The position numbers and the translations under genes are program-made. The notes under the pieces are model-generated. The model worked only from the letters and a program-made list of their open reading frames with translations, searched no databases and was not told where the DNA came from. 20,003 nt of DNA from contig VBHV01000561.1 in NCBI GenBank assembly GCA_005881995.1, positions 1-20,003 on the forward strand, given 5' to 3'. Origin of the DNA: Chloroflexota bacterium (GTDB lineage: Bacteria; Chloroflexota; Ktedonobacteria; Ktedonobacterales; Ktedonobacteraceae). Below are positions 1-7,222 of this stretch, piece by piece (positions within the stretch are counted from its first letter, which is position 1; each line of letters begins with the position of its first letter).

Positions 1-29
1 ACCGTCTCTTTACTGAAACTGAGGCTCAT
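1..29 (-). CDS. 5' end of an unidentified gene leaving the window
   Basis: On the minus strand an ATG at 29-27 opens a frame, MSLSFSKET, that runs off the left edge. It is preceded by AGGAG with about 6-7 bases of spacing (minus-strand reading CAGGAGAATACTATG), which is a very good ribosome binding site. The gene lies 189 bases downstream of the FolD-like gene on the same strand, so it could be co-transcribed with it. Nine residues are too few to identify a product. The call rests on the start and ribosome binding site alone and could be a chance match. Confidence 0.35.
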
Positions 30-218
30 AGTATTCTCCTGGTGGTACCCCTTATTCCGATGGCTGAGTGCGTTGGCAGCTAGAATAAGAGGATATAGAC
101 TTCCCTGCGTCCTTACAGAATCATTTTTCCCGTAACTGTCATTCTACCAGCCACAGAGTGAAAAGCAGTGGAGATCAGGTAAGGATATGGTTGAGAAACA
201 AAGGTGTGATGTTAAGAA

Positions 219-1073
219 TTACTGCGGACCGATCAGGGTATGGCGGATGAGCATTAAGTGTGTCAGGGGACCGAGGCCGCCGGGGACAGGCGTGAGAAAT
301 GAAGCCACCTCTTTGACGTGCTCGAAATCGATGTCTCCCACCACTTTACCATCGATGGGATTGATGCCCGCGTCCAGTACCACCGCGCCCGGCTTCACCA
401 TATCGGCGGTGATGCTGGCGGGTCGGCCAATACTAACCACCAGGATATCCGCGCTCCTGGTGATGCTGGCAAGGTCCTGTGTGTAGGAGTGGCAGATCGT
501 AATGGTGGCATCGCGGCGCATCAGCACGAGCGCGATGGGCTTGCCTCCAATGTTGCTGCGCCCGACAATCACGGCGTTGCGCCCGGCAATTGGTATACCG
601 GCATCTTGCAGCACCGTCAGGATGACATCAGCCGTCGAGGGAATGAAGCTGGGAAAGCCCAGCAAGAGATTTCCGGCGTTGCGCGGCCCCAGGCCATCGA
701 CATCTTTTTCGGGGCGTAGGACCTCGGTGACGACCTGCTGCCGGATATGCGAAGGGAGCGGCAGGAGCAGCAAGACGCCATCGGTGTTGGGATCATCGCT
801 GAGCCGGGCAACTTCGGTGCGCAGCTCTTCCTCTTCGATCTCAAATGGATAAGCCAGAGTTGAGCAGCCCAGCCCGATTCTCTGACAGGCGCGCACGAGT
901 TGCCTGCTATATACCTCGGCGGCGCCGTCGTGTCCTACGATGATTTGTGCCAGGCGCGCCGACCGATGTTGCTGTTTGCGAAACTGGGCGGCTTCGCTTT
1001 GCAGTTCAGTTGTCATGAGTGCTACCAGTGGTTTGCTGTCGAAGATGGTGGCGGACATGCTTTCGGTCTCCAT
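219..1073 (-). CDS. folD: FolD-like methylenetetrahydrofolate dehydrogenase/cyclohydrolase with altered catalytic residues
   Basis: FolD normally interconverts 5,10-methylene-, 5,10-methenyl- and 10-formyl-tetrahydrofolate in the cytosol. The 284-residue product aligns over its full length with E. coli FolD. It has the dinucleotide-binding segment VIVGRSNIGGKP (168-179), KDVDG (123-127, keeping the conserved Asp126) and the C-terminal PVPGGLGPLT (262-271). Tyr55 of the YxxxK motif is kept, but the Lys is Leu59 (YSRQL), and the Gln of VQLPLP is Leu103 (LLLLPLP). The usual PCTP motif reads PSTA. In characterised family members this Lys is needed for cyclohydrolase activity, so the enzyme may be dehydrogenase-only or have a changed role; that is an inference. 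A second start at 1058 (MSATIF) has a better ribosome binding site (GGAG, 9 bases away) and matches E. coli length better. The gene is divergent from the YajQ gene. Confidence 0.9.
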   Translation of the reverse strand: METESMSATIFDSKPLVALMTTELQSEAAQFRKQQHRSARLAQIIVGHDGAAEVYSRQLVRACQRIGLGCSTLAYPFEIEEEELRTEVARLSDDPNTDGVLLLLPLPSHIRQQVVTEVLRPEKDVDGLGPRNAGNLLLGFPSFIPSTADVILTVLQDAGIPIAGRNAVIVGRSNIGGKPIALVLMRRDATITICHSYTQDLASITRSADILVVSIGRPASITADMVKPGAVVLDAGINPIDGKVVGDIDFEHVKEVASFLTPVPGGLGPLTHLMLIRHTLIGPQ

Positions 1074-1272
1074 GGATAGATTCTTTTCGCATCATATCAC
1101 ATGTTTCATCTATACCCAATTGGGGGATAGAGTTGGCAAGGGCATTAAAAATGCGTTAAAATGCTCTCGCGTGAGATGACATAGTGATATCTGTTTGGAA
1201 CATCTGAAAGCATTATAATAATAATAAGGAATAGGCATTCGGTACTATGTATAGCTGAGAGAGAGGAAATCT
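1074..1272. promoter_or_regulatory. Divergent intergenic region with yajQ start signals
   Basis: This AT-rich 199-bp region separates two divergent genes and must carry promoters for both. On the plus strand a perfect TATAAT lies at 1214-1219. No convincing -35 box sits 16-18 bases upstream of it, so this is only a candidate. GAGAGGAAATCT directly before the ATG at 1273 is a good ribosome binding site. I see no clear operator. Confidence 0.3.
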
Positions 1273-1767
1273 ATGGCTGGCGATTGTTCATTTGATATAG
1301 TATCACAGTTTGACGAGCAGGAACTCGTGAATGCGTTGGATCAGACGCGGCGAGAAGTGTCAACTCGCTACGATCTGAAGGATACCAGGACGGAGATTGC
1401 CCACAGTAAGGACAATATCACGATTGTTACCGATAGTACGCTGACACTGAAAAGTGTGCGCGATATTCTTGAAACGAAGGCCATACGGCGGGGTTTATCG
1501 CTGAAAATCTTTAAGCTGGGCAAAGAGGAAACCGCCTCAGGTGGGAAAGTGCGGCAGGTGATCGAGTTGCAGCAGGGACTTTCGCAAGAACTGGCGAAGG
1601 AGATCAGCAAACATATTCGCGAGGTCTATCCCAAAGTGCGGCCGCAGATTCAAGGAGATGCTGTGCGAGTGACGGCAAAAAGCCGCGATGAACTACAGGC
1701 GGTGATTGCGCTGCTGAAACAGAAAGACTACCCGGTTGCATTGCAGTACATCAATTATCGAGGATAA
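1273..1767 (+). CDS. YajQ family nucleotide-binding protein (UPF0234)
   Basis: This is a complete 164-residue member of the YajQ/UPF0234 family, matching the usual length of about 160-165. The N-terminus reads [20 protein letters not shown], followed by STRYDLKDT, which is the hallmark start of the family. The C-terminal half has [21 protein letters not shown] and ends [14 protein letters not shown], also typical. The fold has two small alpha/beta domains of RNA-binding type. Xanthomonas and Pseudomonas members bind cyclic di-GMP and act as regulators, but whether that holds here is unknown. The ATG at 1273 follows a strong ribosome binding site. The gene is divergent from the FolD-like gene and is followed by 186 bases before the TPR gene. 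Confidence 0.93.
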   Translation: MAGDCSFDIVSQFDEQELVNALDQTRREVSTRYDLKDTRTEIAHSKDNITIVTDSTLTLKSVRDILETKAIRRGLSLKIFKLGKEETASGGKVRQVIELQQGLSQELAKEISKHIREVYPKVRPQIQGDAVRVTAKSRDELQAVIALLKQKDYPVALQYINYRG

Positions 1768-1813
1768 AGAAACAAGATGGACTGCTTTGAAACAATAAGA
1801 GTCTTGGAGATAA

Positions 1814-1885
1814 GGTACTTTAGTACCAAAAAGACTACTGCTTAGCTCATAGCGGCTAAATTTGTAGTACCCTAGTTTTAACTAG
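1814..1885 (+). repeat. Three consecutive short hairpins upstream of the TPR gene
   Basis: Three inverted repeats lie within 72 bases. They are GGTACTTTAGTACC at 1814-1827, TTAGC/GCTAA at 1842-1846 and 1855-1859, and CTAGTTTTAACTAG at 1872-1885. The heptamer TAGTACC also occurs twice, at 1821-1827 and 1865-1871. None is followed by a T-run on the plus strand, so they do not look like ordinary yajQ terminators. They may form a structured leader or be chance palindromes in AT-rich DNA. Confidence 0.4.
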
Positions 1886-1953
1886 AGCGATTGGAACTGG
1901 TTATCCGGTGTAAACAGCATTGCACCGGTTGCTATAGAGGAAGTGAACCTTTC

Positions 1954-2523
1954 ATGCCTGGGAACAGACAAGTTTTCAGCACAGCCATGAACGCGGCTGA
2001 CCGCTTTCGCTGGGATAGCCAGTGGACAGAGGCTGCTAAAGAGTATCAACGCGCGCTAGCTGAGTTCCCAGATGACGCGGCGGCCCGGGGCGGTTTAGGT
2101 TTTTGCTACATGCAGACCAAGCAGTGGAAGAAGGCGCTTGACGAGTATGAATATATTCTCAAGCAAGACCCGAGCAATGTCATCGCGTTAAGCAAGACAG
2201 CCGAGCTGTATGTCATTCTAAACAGACGCGATGATGCGTACAAGGCCTATCTGCACCTGGCAGAGCTGTATTCACAGGCTGGACAGGGAGCGCGTGCCGA
2301 GGCCACGTGGCAGAAGGCAGTGCAGTTATCACCGGCTCATCCCGAGCCACACGAGCGCCTCGCAAGTTACTATATGGGGAAAAAAGACTTTGCGATGATG
2401 GTCCAGGAGCGATTGGCTGCTGCACAGGGCTATCTTGCGCGTAATGATAGAGCGGCTGCGCGTATGCAGTGCGAAGAGGTGTTGACCGGGAGCAGGCACG
2501 GTGTTTTCAGCGCCGAAGGGTAG
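1954..2523 (+). CDS. TPR repeat scaffold protein, N-terminal part before a frameshift
   Basis: The 189-residue product starts at ATG 1954, after GGAAG about 10 bases upstream. An upstream TTG at 1891 would add a Cys-rich stretch with no supporting signals. Most of the product is tetratricopeptide repeat: units such as AAKEYQRALAEFPDDAAARGG, ALDEYEYILKQDPSNVIALS and AEATWQKAVQLSPAHPEPHE each show the A/Y/A/P pattern of 34-residue TPR helical pairs. TPR arrays bind proteins, so a scaffold role is likely, but the partner is unknown. No signal peptide or membrane segment is seen. The frame ends in TAG at 2521-2523 just as the next frame continues with a TPR protein. Skipping one G of the GGG at 2488-2490 joins the two as ...EEVLTGAGTVFSAPKG... 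This is therefore probably the front of one gene of about 1,300 codons. Confidence 0.75.
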   Translation: MPGNRQVFSTAMNAADRFRWDSQWTEAAKEYQRALAEFPDDAAARGGLGFCYMQTKQWKKALDEYEYILKQDPSNVIALSKTAELYVILNRRDDAYKAYLHLAELYSQAGQGARAEATWQKAVQLSPAHPEPHERLASYYMGKKDFAMMVQERLAAAQGYLARNDRAAARMQCEEVLTGSRHGVFSAEG

Positions 2524-5500
2524 TTCATCCGGCCCCTTAGCTTCGGGTGGCAATGCGGCAACTGATTTGGTTTCGTTAAGCAATACAAGCGGAGGTAATA
2601 CTGGCATCATGGGTAATATGGGCAGCGCGGGCAATTTCAGCGGGGGAGGGAATCCTGGACCGGCAATTGCTGGCGGTGGGATACCACCAACCCTCCATAA
2701 ACGAATTACAGCCAGCCAGGTCACAGGCGTACTTCGGCAGGCTCAGACCTTTCAAACCCAGGGGCATTTCACTGATGCTATCGACCTCTGTGAGCAAATC
2801 ATCGAGAGCGGTTTTGATCGGCCAGATGCACGCTACTTTTTGGGCTGGCTTTATCAAGAGCAGAGACGCTGGGATGACGCGATTCGCCAGTTTCAGACGC
2901 TGTTGAATGATCCCGATTATGCGCTTTCCTGCTATTACGCGCTCGGTCAGTGTTACCGCGCAAAGGGCGATTTGCGAACCGCGACCATGCATTTCGATGA
3001 AGCCGTTGATCGCGTGAATCTCGACGCCCTGACAATGGAGGAGTCGGATCAACTGGTGCAGCTCTGCCAGGAGGCGGCCGAGGCTCATCGCCTGTTGGGT
3101 GAGCAGGAACAGGCCCTGACAGTCTATAATGCGCTGCTCGGTTTCTTGCGCAGTCGTGGATGGAATGACAAAGTAGCGCAGGTTGAGTTCATGCTCAAGC
3201 AGGCGCAAAATACGCCGCTTCCTCCTCGTCCGCCAGCATCAACGCCATTGCCGCCTACACAGCAGGGAAATACTACGCGCGTATTGCCACCTGAGCAGGT
3301 AACAATGATGCAGCAGCCTCCGATGGCGCCCAATGGGGCAAGCATGCCTGACGCGGCAACGATGGCGTTTCCTATGGGAAATATGCCACCTGCGTCTGTG
3401 CAGAAACCGCCTTCGGCTCCGCTCCCGCCAGGGGCATCAAACTCGCTTGGCGAGTTGCCAGATTGGTTGACAGGTATCTTAAATGATGCCGAAAAAACCC
3501 AGGTTGCGAATAAACAGGCAGCTCAGTCGGCTCAGCCTGTACAACCGGTGCAGCCAGTTCCCCCACAGGCGACGGTGGCAAACCAGGCAACTATGCAGCA
3601 GCAAGTAGTAAATGGCGAGGCTTCACCATCGTGGCTGACCGAGGGTGCGCAGCCCGCTAACACTGCTAATTCTACGAAGATATTGCCTCCCGAACAGGTG
3701 CAGCAAGTTGTGGCACAGGCACCAATCGCGCCGCCACCACCACCTGCACCGATTGCGCCGCCACCACCCCAGGAGGTACCGGCGCCAACGGTCGTATCGA
3801 TGCCGGCCGAGCAGATAGCACAGGCGCCTGTACAACCTGTAGTAGCAGCGCAACCGGTGCAGCCAGTAGCGCAGCCCGCACCAGCTATCCCGGTTCCAGT
3901 TCCTGAACCTCAAGCGATGCTGCCGGTGGAGCAGAAGGCAAGTGCCGCGAGTGCTGAAGTTTTACTCAGCCAGATAGCAGGCGCTTCGAGTAAGGATGGG
4001 GTGCTCAAGAATGTGGCCGATTCGCTGCTGTCCAGCACGGTTAACCTGCCGGATAACGTGCGCGTGCAGGTTGTGCAGTCCATGCAGGATATCCAGCGCT
4101 ATATCGATCACGGCTTGCTGACCCCGGCTACCGAGGAATGCTTGAAGGTCATTGATATCGCGCCGCAGTATCTCGATATCCACCAGGTGCTGTGCGAAAT
4201 TTACGTGCGCCAGGGCAAGGTTGAGCAGGCCATCACCAAGTATGGCATTCTCATCGATACCTATGTCGTCAATGGCCGCATCGATGATGCCATCTCTACC
4301 TATCGCCGCATCCTGCAATTAGAGCCAAACAACCTGACCTACCGCGTGCGCTTGATTAACCTGCTGGCAACGCGTGGGAACAAGGAAGAACTGCTGCGCG
4401 AGCGCAGCCTGGCGGCGGAATCATACCTGCGCCTGGGTTATATGGACCGTGCCCTGACCGAGCTTGAGCAGGCGTTGCAGGAAGGGCCGACGAGCGTACC
4501 GACCCGCTTGAACTACGCCCTGGCTTTGCAAAAGCTGGGACGCACGCAGCAGGCGGTGGCCGAGTATCAACGTGTCTTGCAGGTAGACCCGCGCAACATT
4601 ACGGCGCTGGTACGCTGGCATATCGCGATGATTACGGGTGTAGGCACCAATCGCGCCACCACGCTGGAAATCTTGAGCCGCATTCGCTGGCAGCTGCGCG
4701 GCGAGGGTCAGAAGCAGTACGAGACGGTGATGCGTGAGTACAGCCAGGCGGCGGAAACCTACCCGAATAATTTCGATGTGCGTTTCGCACAGGGACAAAT
4801 TCACCAGCAGTGTGGAAACTATGACCAGGCTATCGACGCGTACCAATTCGCGAATCGCGACAGTTCGTATGAAGTCATAGCGCGTACCAGTTCGGCCCAG
4901 TGTCTCCTAATCCAGGGCAAGCCGGAAGCGGCTATTCAACAGCTCGAACAGGCGTTACAAACCGTGCGCAATAACGCACGCGGGTCGATTGATCCGTCGG
5001 TCTGGGCGGCGCGTCCTCGCGAAGAGGGAGAGGAACACCAGGCGCCAGAGGTGGAAATCTCGCTGCTGCTGGCCAAAGCCTACGGACGTATTGGCAAGCA
5101 GGAACAGATGCAGGCCATCTTGCGCCAAGTGAAGCAGACAACGACCTACCACGATGAAGTGACGTCCGCTCTGGCCGAAATTTCCGCCCGCCAGGGTGAT
5201 TTTGATAGCGCGCTGCAGGAATACGCGGACCTGGTTCATTACTATCGCAGCAATCGCCAGACGGATAACGCGCTGAGTGTCCTGCGTGAGATGGTGCATC
5301 TCGCGCCGCAGGACCCGCGGGCACATGCCGAACTGGGTGATATCTACATCAGCCGGGGTCTGCTGGAGGAAGGAATCGTGGAACTGCGCCTGCTGGCGGA
5401 CATTTACCTGCGGAATAATGACTATGACCAGGCGGGTGAGGTATTGCGCCGTATCGGCAACATCTATGCTGAGATCGGAAGCGCGGACGATGCTTTTATG

Positions 5501-5857
5501 AACCTGCGCCGCGCTATTGAACTGAGGCCTGACGACATGGATCTGCTGCGCGAAGTGGTTGGTTTCTGCTGGCAGGTAGGGCGTACGCGAGAGGCGACCG
5601 AGTACCAGCAGACAATTGCCCGTCACTACTTTGAGACCCACCAGGTCAAGGAGTCGGTAGCCGCGCTCCAGCAGCTTATCGCGCTGGATCGTACCAACTT
5701 CGACGCTTACGATATGCTCGGCCAGACCTACCAGTCGGTGGGTGAGTTCGAGCAGGCCAGCCGTGTCTACAAAAACCTGGCGAAGGCGAATCCTGGCGGG
5801 ACGATTGCCAAAGAGCGCCTGGCGGCCTTGCAAGAATTACGGGCGCAGAGCGCGTAA
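2501..5857 (+). CDS. Large TPR protein with Pro/Gln-rich linker (main part)
   Basis: The 1,118-residue frame follows the N-terminal TPR part and overlaps it by 23 bases. It opens with a Gly/Ser/Asn-rich linker (residues 1-60), then several TPRs (about 70-225). A disordered Pro/Gln/Ala-rich segment follows (about 230-480), and then a long TPR array to the C-terminus (about 530-1115). The linker carries two copies each of LPPEQV (near 262 and 395) and a D/S-WLT motif (near 322 and 378). There is no catalytic signature, signal peptide or transmembrane segment, so it is a probable cytosolic scaffold of unknown partners. GTG 2501 has GGGAG 8 bases upstream, so re-initiation by translational coupling is possible. 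A frameshift in a single gene is the simpler reading. The gene converges on the femAB gene, 62 bases apart, across a palindrome. Confidence 0.8.
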   Translation: MFSAPKGSSSGPLASGGNAATDLVSLSNTSGGNTGIMGNMGSAGNFSGGGNPGPAIAGGGIPPTLHKRITASQVTGVLRQAQTFQTQGHFTDAIDLCEQIIESGFDRPDARYFLGWLYQEQRRWDDAIRQFQTLLNDPDYALSCYYALGQCYRAKGDLRTATMHFDEAVDRVNLDALTMEESDQLVQLCQEAAEAHRLLGEQEQALTVYNALLGFLRSRGWNDKVAQVEFMLKQAQNTPLPPRPPASTPLPPTQQGNTTRVLPPEQVTMMQQPPMAPNGASMPDAATMAFPMGNMPPASVQKPPSAPLPPGASNSLGELPDWLTGILNDAEKTQVANKQAAQSAQPVQPVQPVPPQATVANQATMQQQVVNGEASPSWLTEGAQPANTANSTKILPPEQVQQVVAQAPIAPPPPPAPIAPPPPQEVPAPTVVSMPAEQIAQAPVQPVVAAQPVQPVAQPAPAIPVPVPEPQAMLPVEQKASAASAEVLLSQIAGASSKDGVLKNVADSLLSSTVNLPDNVRVQVVQSMQDIQRYIDHGLLTPATEECLKVIDIAPQYLDIHQVLCEIYVRQGKVEQAITKYGILIDTYVVNGRIDDAISTYRRILQLEPNNLTYRVRLINLLATRGNKEELLRERSLAAESYLRLGYMDRALTELEQALQEGPTSVPTRLNYALALQKLGRTQQAVAEYQRVLQVDPRNITALVRWHIAMITGVGTNRATTLEILSRIRWQLRGEGQKQYETVMREYSQAAETYPNNFDVRFAQGQIHQQCGNYDQAIDAYQFANRDSSYEVIARTSSAQCLLIQGKPEAAIQQLEQALQTVRNNARGSIDPSVWAARPREEGEEHQAPEVEISLLLAKAYGRIGKQEQMQAILRQVKQTTTYHDEVTSALAEISARQGDFDSALQEYADLVHYYRSNRQTDNALSVLREMVHLAPQDPRAHAELGDIYISRGLLEEGIVELRLLADIYLRNNDYDQAGEVLRRIGNIYAEIGSADDAFMNLRRAIELRPDDMDLLREVVGFCWQVGRTREATEYQQTIARHYFETHQVKESVAALQQLIALDRTNFDAYDMLGQTYQSVGEFEQASRVYKNLAKANPGGTIAKERLAALQELRAQSA

Positions 5858-5882
5858 TGTGAGCTTTAGTTGTGAATGATTG

Positions 5883-5917
5883 CCAGGGCGACCGCAAGGG
5901 CAGAGAGGTCGCCCTGG
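5883..5917. repeat. Palindrome between convergent genes (repeat copy 1, possible bidirectional terminator)
   Basis: CCAGGGCGACC (5883-5893) pairs perfectly with GGTCGCCCTGG (5907-5917) around a 13-base loop. It sits exactly between the TPR stop at 5857 and the femAB stop at 5920. Both strands would form a strong GC-rich stem, but neither has a T-run after it, so termination is an inference. CCAGGGCGACCGCAAGGG (5883-5900) is identical to the arm of the larger palindrome at 17052-17069, which marks a dispersed repeat family. Confidence 0.6.
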
Positions 5918-5919
5918 AG

Positions 5920-7005
5920 CTACTCGATTCGCTGCAACTCAGCATCTTGCTTCCTCTTCTCCTCAATCTTCCTCCGTTCGCTCTCATCCCTCTTGCGTTT
6001 CAACTCCAGCAACCGCATATACACCCCATACACCAGCGGTGAATATACCAGGTCGTGGGTCTCTAAGAAGCGCAGGGGATGGCCGCCGAAGCCTCGCTTA
6101 AACACGTATACTCCCCATAGTTCCTGGCCTTCTTCTAAGATGTCGGGGATGCCGCGAAAATTGTAGTACCAGCAGCCTTGTGATTTGGCCCATTGCATGC
6201 CGGTCCATTGGAGGAGGTGGTTGGGCATGAGGTTGCGATATTCGTTGGAGGATGCGCCGTACATGTACCAGCTCCAGCGACCGTAGCGCAGGACGATGAT
6301 GCCCGCTATGGCCTGGCCCTCGTATTCGGCCAGCAAGAGGGCGGCGCGGTCACCGGCTCCGTAGAGGCGCATTACGTCTTCGTAGTGGTGTTTGTCGTGG
6401 ATGAAGAACTGGTCGCGCTCGCTGGTGGTTTCGTAGATGCGGTAGAAGGTATCGAGGTCGGCCTGTCCCTCGCCTCGCCGCACGGTGACGCCTTTGCGAG
6501 CGGCCAGACGCACGTTGTAGCGCCACTTTTCTTTCATACCTGCCAGGATGTCTTTTTCGTCGGGGCGCAGGTCGAGGATCCATTCGTGGCGGACGTGGAC
6601 GGCGTAGGGGTTGGGGCGAAATCCCTGTTTTTGCAACGCTGCGGGCCATGTTGTGTCGTTGTCGGGTACGCTGGGTTCGACTTTGAGCATGAAGGCACCG
6701 TGTTTACGCGCCTGGGCCTTGATGAAGTTGAGCAGGACGGTCAGGGCGGGCGAATCTGGGTCGTCGATGACGGGGCCGCGCGGGGCGTAGAAATAGTTGC
6801 GGCGCAGCACGGGGGCGCGTGTAATCAGGATAAGCATAGCGGCGCAGAGTTTTCCTTGTTCATCGATCACGCCGGCGCGCAGCGCTTCCGCTCCCAGGTG
6901 GGGCGCGAGTTCTCCCCATTCGAAGGACTGTGTGATGTTGCAGCAGACGGAGTTTGCGACGAAGTCGTTCCACTGCTGTTGGTCGGTGATAATACGTGCT
7001 TCCAT
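5920..7005 (-). CDS. FemAB family protein (peptidoglycan bridge aminoacyltransferase-like), paralogue 1
   Basis: FemA/FemB/FemX-type enzymes use aminoacyl-tRNA to add amino acids to lipid II on the cytoplasmic side of the membrane. Related proteins in other phyla have unknown substrates. The 361-residue product has the typical double GNAT-like layout. An N-terminal block contains QSFEWGEL. A middle block contains MKEKWRYNVRLAARKGV, where the family's basic helix begins. The C-terminal block has WYMYGASSNEYRNL and YYNFRGIPDI. A highly charged helical tail (LKRKRDESERRKIEEKRK) closes the protein and may form a coiled coil or contact the membrane. ATG 7005 follows GAGAGA; a TTG at 7020 is less likely. 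It is clearly paralogous to the gene upstream at 7217-8335, from which a long palindrome separates it. The transferred amino acid cannot be predicted. Confidence 0.87.
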   Translation of the reverse strand: MEARIITDQQQWNDFVANSVCCNITQSFEWGELAPHLGAEALRAGVIDEQGKLCAAMLILITRAPVLRRNYFYAPRGPVIDDPDSPALTVLLNFIKAQARKHGAFMLKVEPSVPDNDTTWPAALQKQGFRPNPYAVHVRHEWILDLRPDEKDILAGMKEKWRYNVRLAARKGVTVRRGEGQADLDTFYRIYETTSERDQFFIHDKHHYEDVMRLYGAGDRAALLLAEYEGQAIAGIIVLRYGRWSWYMYGASSNEYRNLMPNHLLQWTGMQWAKSQGCWYYNFRGIPDILEEGQELWGVYVFKRGFGGHPLRFLETHDLVYSPLVYGVYMRLLELKRKRDESERRKIEEKRKQDAELQRIE

Positions 7006-7093
7006 ATGTGTTTCTCTCAATGCTCTGTCTTTAGTGATGCAAAGGTCGCCTCATAAGCGCCAGGTTAAGGTCAAAGAGCCATTGTCAGGTGTG

Positions 7094-7222
7094 GCGTAGG
7101 GACAAGGGGTGGTGGAGTTGGATGGGTGGGGGCCTTGTGCTTGTCCTCTGTGGCTCGCCTTAGCAGGGAGGAGAAGCACGGGGCCCCCGCATTCCGCCCC
7201 ACCTCGCCCCTTGTCCCTACGC
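7094..7222. repeat. 129-bp imperfect palindrome between the two femAB genes
   Basis: GCGTAGGGACAAGGGG (7094-7109) is the perfect reverse complement of 7207-7222. The homology continues inward through G-rich arms to a central pair, GTGCTT...AAGCAC (left half starting near 7138, right half ending near 7179), so the whole segment can fold into one long hairpin. The right arm overlaps the stop codon and last codons of the upstream femAB gene (stop at 7217-7219). It resembles a miniature inverted-repeat element or a large intercistronic hairpin. No target-site duplication was identified. Confidence 0.65.

Noticed and set aside
1074..1272. Tetrahydrofolate riboswitch upstream of the FolD-like gene
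   Set aside because: The leader is short and AT-rich, and I see none of the nested stems and conserved junctions of that class.
1891..1953. Cys-rich N-terminal extension of the TPR protein from TTG 1891
   Set aside because: It would begin just after the hairpin cluster without a ribosome binding site; ATG 1954 has GGAAG upstream and starts directly before the TPRs.
6193..7056. A 287-codon open frame antisense to femAB paralogue 1
   Set aside because: It is the mirror of a well-recognised protein in GC-biased codons, with low-complexity Gly/Val/Asp content and no family resemblance or start signals.
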